Positions 1 through 9,543 of a stretch of 64,000 nt of DNA are shown piece after piece. The notes under the pieces were generated by a model, which did not search any database, was not told the origin of the DNA, and worked only from the letters and a program-made list of their open reading frames with translations. Source of the stretch: Cyanobacteria bacterium OH_CBrB_359 (lineage in GTDB: Bacteria; Cyanobacteriota; Vampirovibrionia; Gastranaerophilales; Gastranaerophilaceae); assembly GCA_023433065.1 (NCBI GenBank), contig JAEZET010000003.1:256211-320210 (forward strand). The letters are read 5' to 3'. Numbering within the stretch: position 1 is the stretch's first letter; every line of letters begins with the position of its first letter. A program made the translations under genes and the position numbers.

Positions 1-557
1 CGCCTGATTATACTCCCAAAGCTTTAGAAATGCTAAAGCAAAAGAAAAATTTGAGAGTAATTAAGCTTAATACACCACTTGCTGATTATAAAAAATATCT
101 GGATAAAGAAATCAGAATCACTCCATTTGGTACTCTTGTGCAAGATTCAGACAAAGGTGAATTAAATAAGGATGATTTTAAGGTTGTATCAAAGGTTAAA
201 CCTACAGCAGAGATGATTGAAGATATGATTTTTGCATGGAAAGTGGTAAAACATGCTAAATCAAACGCTATTGTTATTGCAAGAGACTTTAAGGCTATTG
301 GTATTGCCCAAGGGCAGACTAGCAGGGTAGATGCTGTTGAAATTGCCATGAATCGCGCTTGTGACGGTTCAAAGGATGCTGTTCTGGCATCTGACGGATT
401 TTTCCCGGCAATTGACAATATTCAAGTTGCTGCTCAGGGTAGAATAGCAGGTATAATCCAGCCCGGTGGAAGCATTAAAGACAAAGATGTAATTGATGAA
501 TGTAACAAGTATAATATTGTTATGTTAACAACAGGAATTAGGCATTTTAAACACTAG
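1..557 (+). CDS. purH: PurH C-terminal part (AICAR transformylase/IMP cyclohydrolase), 5' end outside window
   Basis: This is the C-terminal part of the bifunctional enzyme that catalyses the last two steps of IMP synthesis in the cytoplasm. The reading frame is open from the left edge (PDYTPKALEML is in frame before the first ATG), so the gene starts upstream of the window. The visible portion matches the transformylase domain: SNAIVIARDFKAIGIAQGQT, then SRVDAVEIA, DGFFPAIDNI and the family-typical end TTGIRHFKH. The MFS gene starts one base after the stop codon, so the two may be co-transcribed. Identification is firm; only the length is unknown. Confidence 0.95.
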   Translation, partial: PDYTPKALEMLKQKKNLRVIKLNTPLADYKKYLDKEIRITPFGTLVQDSDKGELNKDDFKVVSKVKPTAEMIEDMIFAWKVVKHAKSNAIVIARDFKAIGIAQGQTSRVDAVEIAMNRACDGSKDAVLASDGFFPAIDNIQVAAQGRIAGIIQPGGSIKDKDVIDECNKYNIVMLTTGIRHFKH

Positions 558-558
558 T

Positions 559-1716
559 ATGAACAGTAAAAATAACAAAGCACTGGCTTGGTTAGGTGCA
601 TCACATTTTATATTAGATTCGTATTCAGGTTTTTTGACCCCGATATTACCTTTTATTGCTGCAAAAATTAATATTTCAATGACGATTGCCGCTTTGATGA
701 TTAGCGTTTCTAATCTAACTTCTTCTATATCTCAGCCATTATTTGGTTTTGTTGCAGATAAGATTAAGAAAAGATTTTTTATTTTTTGGGGTATAATTTT
801 TGCTTCAACATTTCTTTCACTGGTGGGGATTGCAACAAATCCATATATGCTAGCAATTTTCATAATTCTTGGCAGTATGGGTGTTTCTTTTTATCATCCG
901 CAAGGAACAAGTTTTGTTGCTTTTTTCTCCCTTGATAAAGATGCAAACAAAAATATGGGTTTTTACATAGCGATGGGAACACTTGGATTTTCTATTGCTC
1001 CTTTAATATCTTCAGGTATTACTGATATTTTTGGATTAGAAAAACTTCCGTTTGCTTCTGTAGTGGGTATCATTACCGCATTGGCTATGTTTTTATTTGT
1101 ACCCAAATTATCTTTGTATGAGCTTTCTTCAAATGACAGCTCATTCTTAAAAGCATTTAAAGATATTATCAAAAATAAAGATATGGTTATATTGATTATG
1201 ATATCAGTTCTAAAATCTCTTGTTGTAAGTTCATTTACTTTGACTCTGCCATTTTTATGGAAGCAAAACGGATTTAGACCTTCGCAAATTGGGATGATTT
1301 TGTTTGTATTTCTGGTTTTTGGTGCCGCAGGAACGTATATGAGCGCTTTTATAGAAAATAGATTTGGCATAAAAAAAGTTTTTTATTTATCAATGATGAG
1401 TGTATTTCCTCTTGCAATTATATTTTACAACTTACATAATACTCATTTTTTATATGCATTAATTGCTTTTGTTTTAATTGGTTTTGTGAGTTTTTTGTCT
1501 GTGCCTGTCAATATGGTTATGGCTCAAAAGATTATGCCGCAGTATAATAGCATGATATCGGGCTTTATAGGGGGCTTTAGTTGGGGAATAGTAGGATTAA
1601 TGCTGCCTTTAATAAGCTTAATTGCTCAAAAATTCGGCATATTAAATGTACTTTTATTTATTTCAATAATTCCTCTGGTATTTTCTCGTTTTGTTAAATA
1701 TTTGCCTGAACACTAG
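559..1716 (+). CDS. MFS transporter, Fsr (fosmidomycin resistance)-like
   Basis: A 385-residue integral membrane protein with about 12 hydrophobic segments, the usual size of a major facilitator exporter. The first cytoplasmic-loop region (SSISQPLFGFVADK) and the SFYHPQGTSF motif near residue 115 resemble the Fsr branch, which exports fosmidomycin-like compounds; the true substrate here is unknown. It begins two bases after the purH stop, with only a weak ribosome site inside purH, so translational coupling is likely. The 3' end overlaps the end of the convergent SIS-domain gene by four bases. Family assignment to MFS is secure; assignment to Fsr is moderate. Confidence 0.8.
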   Translation: MNSKNNKALAWLGASHFILDSYSGFLTPILPFIAAKINISMTIAALMISVSNLTSSISQPLFGFVADKIKKRFFIFWGIIFASTFLSLVGIATNPYMLAIFIILGSMGVSFYHPQGTSFVAFFSLDKDANKNMGFYIAMGTLGFSIAPLISSGITDIFGLEKLPFASVVGIITALAMFLFVPKLSLYELSSNDSSFLKAFKDIIKNKDMVILIMISVLKSLVVSSFTLTLPFLWKQNGFRPSQIGMILFVFLVFGAAGTYMSAFIENRFGIKKVFYLSMMSVFPLAIIFYNLHNTHFLYALIAFVLIGFVSFLSVPVNMVMAQKIMPQYNSMISGFIGGFSWGIVGLMLPLISLIAQKFGILNVLLFISIIPLVFSRFVKYLPEH

Positions 1717-2867
1717 TTTATTACAACTTTTTTCAATCCGGTCGGTTTATCAATATTCTTTTTTAAAACTTTGGCTATTTCAAGTGCAAGCAACTGAAGG
1801 GTTATAAGAGTGCCAAAAATAGCGAATACGTTGGTATCTGTCGGAATCTTAATATTGTGATTTGAAAGCGAATAATTTTCATCTATTGTTTCATAGTTGA
1901 AAATACTGACCAAATATGGTTTATAATCATTTCTTATTGATTTTAGGTTTTTAAGCATTTGATTTTTGTGTAATTCGTCCATTATAGATATTATTGCCGC
2001 TTTTTTATTCAAAATGGCGACATGCCCATGCATAAATTCTCCGTGAGGGTAAGCACAGGTATTAATATATGATGTTTCTTTTATTTTTAAAGCACCTTCT
2101 TTCGCCAATGCATAGAAGTATTTGCTTCCCAGTATTGATATATTGTCAAACTCAGAGAGCTTTTTTGCTATCTTTTTAATATTTTTGGCAGAATCCAATA
2201 CGTTTGAGATATGGGTGGGAAGATTGTGTATTTGTGCAAGATCTGCAGTTATATCAATATTCTTTGAATATAAAATTTTAAGTACAATAAGATATAAGCA
2301 AAAAAGCTGTGCCGACATTGCTTTAGTAGAAGCAATGCTCTTTTCTTTTCCGGCATGAGTTAAAACTTTATAACTTGAAAGTTGCCATAAAGTTGAGTCT
2401 TTATTATTGGTGACGCATAAAATATTATCAGTCTTTCTTGCGATTTCTTTAAGGGCTTGCAGGGTATCAGAGGTCTCTCCTGATTGGGAAATAAATATAT
2501 ATAGTGTTGTTTCATCAACTTGATTATGTGGGTTAATTGAAAATTCACTGGCATATATTGCTTCAGCGTCGCAATTAACTGATTCTTTTAACATTTCAGC
2601 TGCAATGTATGCGCAATGATAAGAAGAGCCGCTTGCAATTAAAAATACTTTCTTAATTATTAGCGGTAAATTAATCAATATGTAATTTTCTTTTGTAATA
2701 TATTTTTCAATAAGGTTTTTAATGATATTTGTTTGTTCAAATATCTCAAGCTCCATGTTTGACTTATTTTTAGCTGATTTATTATTCATAGGCCAGTATA
2801 ATGTTTGCATAAAATCAAACAAATTAAAATTAATCGATGATACCCTGTACAAATAATTGTTTCCCAT
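1713..2867 (-). CDS. SIS-domain sugar-phosphate isomerase (GlmS isomerase-half homologue)
   Basis: Two SIS domains as in the isomerase half of glucosamine-6-phosphate synthase: SGSSYHCA, SQSGETSDTLQALKE and KEKSIASTKAMSAQL in the first, ALAKEGALKIKETSYI and YPHGEFMHGH in the second. The roughly 240-residue N-terminal glutaminase domain of GlmS is absent, so it probably handles an aminosugar phosphate without glutamine, as AgaS/FrlB-type isomerases or deaminases do. The EIFEQ segment matching the GlmS linker begins only near residue 41. A perfect sigma-28-type promoter ends eight bases before the ATG at 2867, which would put transcription start at that ATG. Translation may therefore be leaderless or begin at Met20 (2810) or Met27 (2789). 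Confidence 0.8.
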   Translation of the reverse strand: MGNNYLYRVSSINFNLFDFMQTLYWPMNNKSAKNKSNMELEIFEQTNIIKNLIEKYITKENYILINLPLIIKKVFLIASGSSYHCAYIAAEMLKESVNCDAEAIYASEFSINPHNQVDETTLYIFISQSGETSDTLQALKEIARKTDNILCVTNNKDSTLWQLSSYKVLTHAGKEKSIASTKAMSAQLFCLYLIVLKILYSKNIDITADLAQIHNLPTHISNVLDSAKNIKKIAKKLSEFDNISILGSKYFYALAKEGALKIKETSYINTCAYPHGEFMHGHVAILNKKAAIISIMDELHKNQMLKNLKSIRNDYKPYLVSIFNYETIDENYSLSNHNIKIPTDTNVFAIFGTLITLQLLALEIAKVLKKNIDKPTGLKKVVIN

Positions 2868-2874
2868 ATTCTTT

Positions 2875-2901
2875 TTATCGGCAATTTTAGATAATTATTT
2901 A
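2875..2901 (-). promoter_or_regulatory. Sigma-28 (FliA)-type promoter match before the SIS-domain gene
   Basis: On the minus strand the sequence reads TAAA (2901-2898), exactly 15 bases, then GCCGATAA (2882-2875). This is the textbook enterobacterial FliA consensus with correct spacing. A FliA-like sigma factor is encoded at 19291-19944. The match is visible directly; its use in this organism is inferred. Confidence 0.5.
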
Positions 2902-2931
2902 GGATATGTGAAGAAAAATTTACATTACTTA

Positions 2932-4392
2932 TTATGGAGCAGGCGGAATCTCGTAATCTTTTAATACATTAGGTACAGAAATTATCCCCGAATCGAATAA
3001 AAGTTGTACTTGAGCTTTGTTATAATCAATAGTTGCCTGTATTAATTTTTGTTTTGCTTGGACTTTTACGGCTTGAGCCTGAATTACATCAATAAAAGTT
3101 GATTCTCCCACTGCAAGCCTGACAAGAGATATTTTTAAACTTTCCTCAGTAGATTTGACCTCTTTTTCTGCAGCTTCTATCCTCTCCAGTGCTGTTTTGG
3201 AATTGTAGAATGAACTTATTATCTTTTCTTTAACAGATCTGGTTAATTCAATTAGTTTAAACTGTTCGGCTTCAATTCTCGAATTGTATGCCCTGATTTT
3301 AGTATAAGTTCCCATTCCAAGTTTGTCTCCAATTGGGACTGTTACAAGCAATCCGACAGTAGTATTAGGATATATTCCTAATCTTCTGGTTCCTACTATT
3401 GCGTTTTGAACAATGACATTTACCTGAGGCCCAAAATCACTGTATCTTGCACTCCGCTCTGCTTTTAAAGCTTCAATCTCGTATTTTTGAGCAGTTACAT
3501 CCTTTCTGCATCCAAGTGCAATGTTATACAATTTTTCGATGTCTTCTTCTTCACTAATTAATTTTCTAGTGCTTATACAGTTTTCACCGGGATAGATTGC
3601 GTTTAAAACTTCTATTCCCATTACATTTGCGAGCCTTGCCTGTTTTAGCCTTAAATCGTTTAGGGCGCTTATATATATTTGTTTTGCATTTGCTTCTTCT
3701 GCAATAGCTCTTACCATATCAAATTTTGTACCTATTCCTGCATCGTATCTTGCTTTTGTAAATTTATACTGTTCATGCCTGTCTACCAGATTTGATTTAA
3801 GCACTTCCAGATTAAGTTTAAGCCCGAGTAGCTCGTAATACAAAATCGCAGTGTCTCTAATTACTTCTTCCCTTGTGAAATTATATTTAAGTGTTGCTGA
3901 TTTTAGTTTATTTTTTCTTTGAGCATACCCGAAAAAAGCTTTACCTTGTGTAATTGTCCAGCTTAAAAGGAAAGTATTTTGTATTGGGACTTCATTAACG
4001 TCATCTGTGACAATACCACCTACCAAATATGTTCCTGATAAATTTTGAATACTATATGCATATGAATAGTCTGGTAAGAACTGAGCTTTTGAGTTCTGAA
4101 ATTCCCATAGATTTTCTTCTCTTACACTTCCGTCTCTTTTTATTGCAAAATTGTTATCTACTGCTATTTGTAAGCAATCTTTTAAGTTTGTGTAAATCAG
4201 AGTAGTATCTAAAAGATTGCTTACTTCAAGATCCATTTTATGTTGAGTAACCAGATTGCAAAAGTCTGCTTTGCCTTCGATAACATTTTTTAAAAAATTT
4301 TCTTTATCATAATCCCATATGAGTTCTTCTTTGCTAAGAGCGGTATATTGAGATAAAATAATAATAAAAAATATTATCAAAACTTTTTTCAT
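2932..4392 (-). CDS. TolC-family outer membrane efflux protein
   Basis: A 486-residue protein with a signal peptide (KKVLIIFFIIILSQYTALS) and the two-repeat, largely helical architecture of TolC/OprM proteins. Typical segments are LLGLKLNLEVLKSNLVDR, TKARYDAGIGTKFDMVRA, and in the second repeat VRLAVGESTFIDVIQAQAVK followed by KLIQATIDYNKAQVQLL. It would form the outer-membrane channel of a type I secretion or RND/ABC efflux machine. No inner-membrane pump or adaptor is adjacent, so its partner lies elsewhere. The start codon sits inside an 11-bp inverted repeat (4390-4416), a possible operator or translation-blocking hairpin. Confidence 0.85.
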   Translation of the reverse strand: MKKVLIIFFIIILSQYTALSKEELIWDYDKENFLKNVIEGKADFCNLVTQHKMDLEVSNLLDTTLIYTNLKDCLQIAVDNNFAIKRDGSVREENLWEFQNSKAQFLPDYSYAYSIQNLSGTYLVGGIVTDDVNEVPIQNTFLLSWTITQGKAFFGYAQRKNKLKSATLKYNFTREEVIRDTAILYYELLGLKLNLEVLKSNLVDRHEQYKFTKARYDAGIGTKFDMVRAIAEEANAKQIYISALNDLRLKQARLANVMGIEVLNAIYPGENCISTRKLISEEEDIEKLYNIALGCRKDVTAQKYEIEALKAERSARYSDFGPQVNVIVQNAIVGTRRLGIYPNTTVGLLVTVPIGDKLGMGTYTKIRAYNSRIEAEQFKLIELTRSVKEKIISSFYNSKTALERIEAAEKEVKSTEESLKISLVRLAVGESTFIDVIQAQAVKVQAKQKLIQATIDYNKAQVQLLFDSGIISVPNVLKDYEIPPAP

Positions 4393-4416
4393 ATTTTAAA
4401 GGATATTTAAAATATG
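4390..4416. repeat. 11-bp perfect inverted repeat over the tolC-like start codon
   Basis: CATATTTTAAA (4390-4400) is followed by GGATA and then TTTAAAATATG (4406-4416). The two arms are exact reverse complements, and the left arm contains the start codon of the minus-strand efflux gene. It could be a repressor operator or an mRNA hairpin hiding the start codon. In AT-rich DNA such repeats also arise by chance. Confidence 0.4.
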
Positions 4417-4453
4417 AAATGATGTTATACTACAAGTTACTTATTAAATAGGG

Positions 4454-5392
4454 CTATTTATTTTCTAATTTTTTGATTCTAATTTGAATATCCTCAACTA
4501 GTTTTCTGTTTATTGCAAGTAAATCGGATATTATTGCGAGCATTCCTGTCTGAAAACCTATAATCATAAGGATTGCAGCCATAATTAAGGATTGTATGTG
4601 CCCGGCCCCGCTGTCTAAGAAATAAAAATACAAAAATCTTAACCAAATAATTAGTCCAAGTCCGAATAAAACTCCTCCAATTATTGCAAAAAACCTGAAT
4701 GGTCTATATATGATAAACATTCGAATCATTGTGAATGCGGATTTTCTAACGTAGTCAAAAATATTTTTAATTAATCTTGATTTGCGATATGTTGCATTGA
4801 CCCTAATAGGAACTGAAGCAATTTTTAATCCTTTTGATTTTGATTGAATAACTGTTTCAAGAGTGTATGTGTAATTATCGAAAACATTTAAAGAGAGGGC
4901 GGCTTCCCGAGTAAATGCCCTAAATCCGCTAGGGGCGTCTTCTGTTCCGGTGGAGCTTAAGAGCCTTATCATAAAAGATCCTACTTTTTGCAAGAATTTT
5001 TTAAAAGGTGAAAAATGTTTGATTCTTTCTATAGGTCTTGTACCTATTACTATATCTACTTTCTTGTCAAGTATAGGTCTTACTAATTTTTCAATATCTT
5101 CTGCATTGTACTGGTTGTCAGCATCTGTATTTACAATAATATCTGCTTCTAATTTTATACATTCTTGTATGCCTGCCATAAAAGTTCTGGCAAGTCCTTT
5201 GTTATTTTGAAGCTCAACAATATGATTGACTCCCATGCTTCTTGCGACTTCAACACTTTTATCTGTGCTTCCATCATCAATTAGCAGTGTTTCAATTATA
5301 TCAATTCCAGAAATTTCTTTAGGTAATTCCCCTATTGTTACCGGGAGAGTTTCTTCCTCATTGTAACAAGGAATTTGAATGATGAGCTTCAT
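4454..5392 (-). CDS. Family 2 glycosyltransferase, DPM1/polyprenyl-phosphate type
   Basis: A 312-residue GT-A enzyme. The nucleotide-sugar site is clear: IPCYNEEETLP at residues 5-15, LLIDDGSTDKSVEVA near 37, and the DAD-like metal motif NTDADNQYNAEDI near 89. The C-terminal third has two membrane helices (FFAIIGGVLFGLGLIIWL and SLIMAAILMIIGFQTGMLAI). This is the layout of enzymes that load a sugar onto undecaprenyl or dolichyl phosphate at the inner membrane. The gene is divergent, with a 57-base gap, from a GT-C glycosyltransferase that could use such a lipid-linked sugar. The exact sugar cannot be told from sequence. Confidence 0.85.
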   Translation of the reverse strand: MKLIIQIPCYNEEETLPVTIGELPKEISGIDIIETLLIDDGSTDKSVEVARSMGVNHIVELQNNKGLARTFMAGIQECIKLEADIIVNTDADNQYNAEDIEKLVRPILDKKVDIVIGTRPIERIKHFSPFKKFLQKVGSFMIRLLSSTGTEDAPSGFRAFTREAALSLNVFDNYTYTLETVIQSKSKGLKIASVPIRVNATYRKSRLIKNIFDYVRKSAFTMIRMFIIYRPFRFFAIIGGVLFGLGLIIWLRFLYFYFLDSGAGHIQSLIMAAILMIIGFQTGMLAIISDLLAINRKLVEDIQIRIKKLENK

Positions 5393-5449
5393 ATATATTT
5401 TTTACCTTACTTATAATATAATTATAATATAAATTTCTTTGGATTAAAA

Positions 5450-7120
5450 ATGAGTAAAAAAAATTTAACTTTTCTTGTTTTAATTGTAATTTTTTCAGTA
5501 TTTTTAAGATTGTGGTATATTGATAAACCTCAAGGACTTTGGAACGACGAGTATATAAGTTGGTTTATTGCATCTCAAAAATTTCCTGATGAATTTTTTG
5601 ATGCAATTATTAAAAACTGTCATATGCCGTTTTATTATTTTTATTTAAAACTCTGGTCAATTTTGTTTTCAGATTCTGATTTGAGTTTGAGGCTTTCGTC
5701 ATTATTACCTGGCGTATTGTCTGTAATTTCGATGTTTTTCGTCGGTAAAGTTTACAAAGATGAAAAAACAGGATTATTATGTGCATTAATTACTGCGATA
5801 AGTGGATTTTTAATATATTTTTCTCAAGAAGTACGTTTTTATATATTATTATTTTTCTTTAGCTCGTTGAATCTTTTATGCTGGATTTTAATTAACAAAA
5901 AGCAGTCCTTTGTTAATTTTTTATTTTTTACGTTAATGAATTTACTTATTTTGGTGACTCATACAATTGGTTTTGTCTTTGTATTTTTTAATTTAATTTT
6001 TCTTGCGTTTTTCTTACGTTCTAAAGATTTACGGAATAGAAAATTTGTAAAAATAATAAGTTTATTTTTGTTTTTTGTCGTTTTAATTTTATCACCGTTT
6101 ATTTTACAGGTTTTTAAAGAAAGTTACGTTTCTCAGTTCTGGTCGGCTTTTTCGGTTTCAAAGTTGTTTTTTATTATTACAGACTACTTTTCGCCGGTGC
6201 AAATTAATATTGTAACTACTCCAAATAATTTGGAAGATATTTTATTTAAAAACAATCATTTAAACATTATGTTTGTTATATTTGCCATGATTCCTACTGT
6301 CTTGGCTTTAATAGGATTTATTAATTCTTTCAGGATTAAAGATAAGTTATTATACTACCTGTTTTTTCCGTCTTTGTGTTATTTTATGATACTGGTTTTA
6401 GCTTCAGTACTTGGAAAACTTGTTTTAATTACAAAATACGCAATAGAGATTTATCCGATTTTGTTGTTATTGATTACAGTTGGTTTTCTAGCCATAAAGA
6501 ATGAAAAATTAAAAAAAATATTGATATCGTTGTACCTTTTTATTTCTCTATTTTATATAATTGTTAATAATAATTCTGCTCCAAAGCTTGGCCGTAGTGA
6601 AGGGAATAAACAAATTGCAGACCTTATTACTGTCTCAAAACTTTCTAATAAAGACATAATTCTCTTAACATATTACTCATCCGATAAAGTCTTAAAATAT
6701 ATGAATATTACTGATTATCCAAGGTTTTATTATATTGATAAATATAATTTTACTAAATATTTCCCCCTTGATAATCTTTCTTATAAAGAAGTAATCCAAA
6801 ATGGAAAATATATATTATTTGAAAATTTTAAAATTAATGATTCTCGTTACTTTAATAAAAAATTCTATTTCGATTACATAAAAACCCTTAAAAAAGGTGA
6901 TAAATTAGCAATAATATTTCTCAAAAATGTATGCTTTATATCAAAAGACAAGATGATGGAAATGGAATTAGAAAGTGATGCTTATAAGCAAACTTCTTTG
7001 GTATTTTTAATATTTTCTTATATAAAAAACAATGCTATTGATCTTGCGGCAAGACATTTAAAGTTTGTTTCAGCCACAGAGTCCGGAGATTGGTTTATTA
7101 TAGTTTTTGAAAAACAATAA
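5450..7120 (+). CDS. Multi-spanning GT-C glycosyltransferase (ArnT/PMT/GT39-83-like)
   Basis: A 556-residue membrane protein with about 11 hydrophobic helices and a soluble C-terminal region from about residue 385. The first periplasmic loop has the acidic motif GLWNDEYISWF, matching the catalytic Asp/Glu position of GT-C enzymes such as ArnT, followed by PFYYFYLKLW. These enzymes transfer sugars from polyprenyl-phosphate donors to lipid A, glycans or proteins on the outer face of the inner membrane. The divergent neighbour makes lipid-linked sugars of this type, so a functional pair is plausible. Acceptor and sugar are unknown. The gene nearly abuts the end of recG. Confidence 0.75.
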   Translation: MSKKNLTFLVLIVIFSVFLRLWYIDKPQGLWNDEYISWFIASQKFPDEFFDAIIKNCHMPFYYFYLKLWSILFSDSDLSLRLSSLLPGVLSVISMFFVGKVYKDEKTGLLCALITAISGFLIYFSQEVRFYILLFFFSSLNLLCWILINKKQSFVNFLFFTLMNLLILVTHTIGFVFVFFNLIFLAFFLRSKDLRNRKFVKIISLFLFFVVLILSPFILQVFKESYVSQFWSAFSVSKLFFIITDYFSPVQINIVTTPNNLEDILFKNNHLNIMFVIFAMIPTVLALIGFINSFRIKDKLLYYLFFPSLCYFMILVLASVLGKLVLITKYAIEIYPILLLLITVGFLAIKNEKLKKILISLYLFISLFYIIVNNNSAPKLGRSEGNKQIADLITVSKLSNKDIILLTYYSSDKVLKYMNITDYPRFYYIDKYNFTKYFPLDNLSYKEVIQNGKYILFENFKINDSRYFNKKFYFDYIKTLKKGDKLAIIFLKNVCFISKDKMMEMELESDAYKQTSLVFLIFSYIKNNAIDLAARHLKFVSATESGDWFIIVFEKQ

Positions 7121-7122
7121 TT

Positions 7123-9543
7123 TTAATCTAATGTTGATAAAGTTATTTCTTCGGATAAAATTCTATTTGAATTGATATGGGTTTCCAGATTATTATAATC
7201 TTTAAGATTTTTTTCTTTTAAGAATATTGTAGCCTCAGACCTTGCTAGTTCAAGGATTTTTAAGTCCTTTGTTAAATCGGTAAGATGAAGCTCTGGCAGC
7301 CCGCTTTGTCTTGTTCCGAGCACTTCGCCGGGGCCCCTGATTTCAAGGTCTTTTTCTGCAATAATAAACCCGTCATTTGTTTGTGTAAGAATATTCAGTC
7401 GGTTTAAAGTCTCCTGCGATGAGGACTGGGATATAAGTACACAAAATGACTGGTATTCGCTTCTTCCTACTCTTCCTCTTAGTTGGTGAAGTTGTGATAA
7501 GCCAAATCTTTCTGCATTTTCAATGACAATTACAGTTGCGTTAGGAACATCAACGCCTACTTCTACAACGGTTGTACTTACAAGTATATCGTATTTTTTA
7601 TCCTTAAAATCCGCCATAATTTTATCTTTTTCATCAGGTTTCATTTTTCCATGCAGTAATCCGATTTTATAATTTGAGAATTCTCCGTTTCTTAAAATTT
7701 CAGCTTCCTTTGTAGCCGCTTTGGCTGAAAGGGTTTCGGATTCGTCTATCAACGGGAAAATAATATAAGCCTGATGGTTGAGTTCTATTTGTTGTCTTAT
7801 TAAATTATGTGCCTGTTTTCTCTTTGCAGCAGGAATGAGAGCTGTTTTAACAGGTTTTCTTCCTTTTGGAAGTTCATCTATTATTGTCAAGTCTAAGTCG
7901 CCATGCACAGTCAGCGCAAGGGTTCTGGGAATGGGAGTTGCGGTCATAGTCAGTACTTGAGGAATTGTAGCTTTTGTTTTTAGTGCATTTCTTTGTTTTA
8001 CGCCGAATCTATGCTGTTCGTCAATTACTATTGCTCCCAAATTGTTAAATTCAATGCTCTCTTGAATAAGAGAGTGAGTGCCAACCGCTATGTGTAATTG
8101 ACCGTTTCTCAAATCTGTTTCCAGTTTGTTTCTTGTTTTTTTGCTATTAGAAGAAGTAAATAGACCAATCGACAATCCCATTGGAGTTAACCAAGAAATA
8201 AAATTGTTAAAATGCTGCTGCGCTAAAATCTCTGTGGGAGCCATAATCGCAGCTTGATAATTATTTTCAATGGCAGCAAGTAACATAATGCTTGCAACAA
8301 CTGTTTTCCCGCTTCCGACATCTCCTTGCAATAGTCTTTGCATTGGAATTTCACTGTTTATATCATTCAAAATTTCGTTTGTTGCTGATTTTTGAGCATC
8401 TGTGAGTTTAAAAGGCAGATTTTTAATAAATCTTTGAACTAAACCATCTTCTTTTATTGAGATTGGAAGAGTTTTTATATTTTTTGAGTTTTCATTTTTT
8501 ATTAGCCCAAGTCGAACTTGAAGTAAAAACAGTTCTTCAAAAACAAGTGTATATCTGGCTTTATCTAGAATTCCCTGACTTTTGGGAAAATGAATTTGCT
8601 CAATTGCAACAGACCTGTCTAAAAGACTATATTTTGAGCAAATATAATCAGGTATAAGATTATTAATTTGAGATTTATATTCACTTATTGCATTAAAAAT
8701 GGCTCTTCTAAGTGTCTTAATGCTTAATTTTTCTATAGTCGGATATACAGGAACAATTCTTCCTAAGTGAAGACTTTCATTTTCATAAAAATCATTATTA
8801 ATAATCTGGTATTGAGGCTTATCTATAGTAAATTTGCCTGTATAATTATCCCTTTTCACTTTACCGGAAATAATTATTCCTGCATCTTTTGGGAATTGAG
8901 CTTTATAGCGTTCATTCATATAACGATTTGCTTTTGCATAGAAAAAATTTAAATCAATAAAGCCAGATTCATCATTTATCCTTACCGTTATTACACTTAA
9001 ATTATTTTTTGTTGTAAAAGCTTTTAATGATGTAATTTTTCCTAAAATTGTTACTTCTTGTCCCTCAGAAAGATTTTTTATTAAAATTCTTGATGAGTAG
9101 TCAATATGTCTTTTAGGGAAATAATTTATCAGGTCATAAACCGTAAAAATACCAATTTTATTAAAAAGGTAAGCGACTTTTGGCCCAACTCCTTTAACAT
9201 ACATAACATCTTGATTTTTCATATCATTTTGTGACATTTTTTCTGTGGTTTGTTCTATGGAAACAGGATTAATTTCCGATTTAAGGATTGTTATAAATCT
9301 CTTAATAAGTTTCTTTCTCTGAAAAATATTTTCTTGAGGGTATCTTTCAAATCCTTCCATCAATGCTAACCATTTTGGATTTTTTTTAGTAATCTTATAT
9401 ATTTTTTTTATTTCTTTTTTTAAAAAGGATGAAAATGTCGACTCTTTACCTTTTATGTCAATATATTGATGTTTTTCCTCAACATCAATTGCCTGTTTAA
9501 TTTGCTCTAAATTAATTTTGTTTTTTAAAGATTCCGCTGGCAT
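7123..9543 (-). CDS. recG: ATP-dependent DNA helicase RecG
   Basis: An 806-residue branch-migration helicase that remodels stalled forks and recombination intermediates. The order is as expected: a wedge/OB domain around residues 130-280, Walker A GDVGSGKT near 406, the DExH box DEQHRFG near 508, TATPIPRT, and helicase motifs V-VI (STTVVEVGVDVPNAT, QLRGRVGRS). It is about 110 residues longer than E. coli RecG (693) because of an N-terminal extension (residues 1-115) of the kind seen in cyanobacterial RecG, which supports a cyanobacterial-lineage host. Its start codon shares a base with the stop of the upstream cyclase gene, indicating one transcript. Confidence 0.97.
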   Translation of the reverse strand: MPAESLKNKINLEQIKQAIDVEEKHQYIDIKGKESTFSSFLKKEIKKIYKITKKNPKWLALMEGFERYPQENIFQRKKLIKRFITILKSEINPVSIEQTTEKMSQNDMKNQDVMYVKGVGPKVAYLFNKIGIFTVYDLINYFPKRHIDYSSRILIKNLSEGQEVTILGKITSLKAFTTKNNLSVITVRINDESGFIDLNFFYAKANRYMNERYKAQFPKDAGIIISGKVKRDNYTGKFTIDKPQYQIINNDFYENESLHLGRIVPVYPTIEKLSIKTLRRAIFNAISEYKSQINNLIPDYICSKYSLLDRSVAIEQIHFPKSQGILDKARYTLVFEELFLLQVRLGLIKNENSKNIKTLPISIKEDGLVQRFIKNLPFKLTDAQKSATNEILNDINSEIPMQRLLQGDVGSGKTVVASIMLLAAIENNYQAAIMAPTEILAQQHFNNFISWLTPMGLSIGLFTSSNSKKTRNKLETDLRNGQLHIAVGTHSLIQESIEFNNLGAIVIDEQHRFGVKQRNALKTKATIPQVLTMTATPIPRTLALTVHGDLDLTIIDELPKGRKPVKTALIPAAKRKQAHNLIRQQIELNHQAYIIFPLIDESETLSAKAATKEAEILRNGEFSNYKIGLLHGKMKPDEKDKIMADFKDKKYDILVSTTVVEVGVDVPNATVIVIENAERFGLSQLHQLRGRVGRSEYQSFCVLISQSSSQETLNRLNILTQTNDGFIIAEKDLEIRGPGEVLGTRQSGLPELHLTDLTKDLKILELARSEATIFLKEKNLKDYNNLETHINSNRILSEEITLSTLD

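Noticed and set aside
1..557. Truncated or broken purH
   Set aside because: The frame is open to the left edge and all visible motifs are intact; the gene is simply cut by the window.
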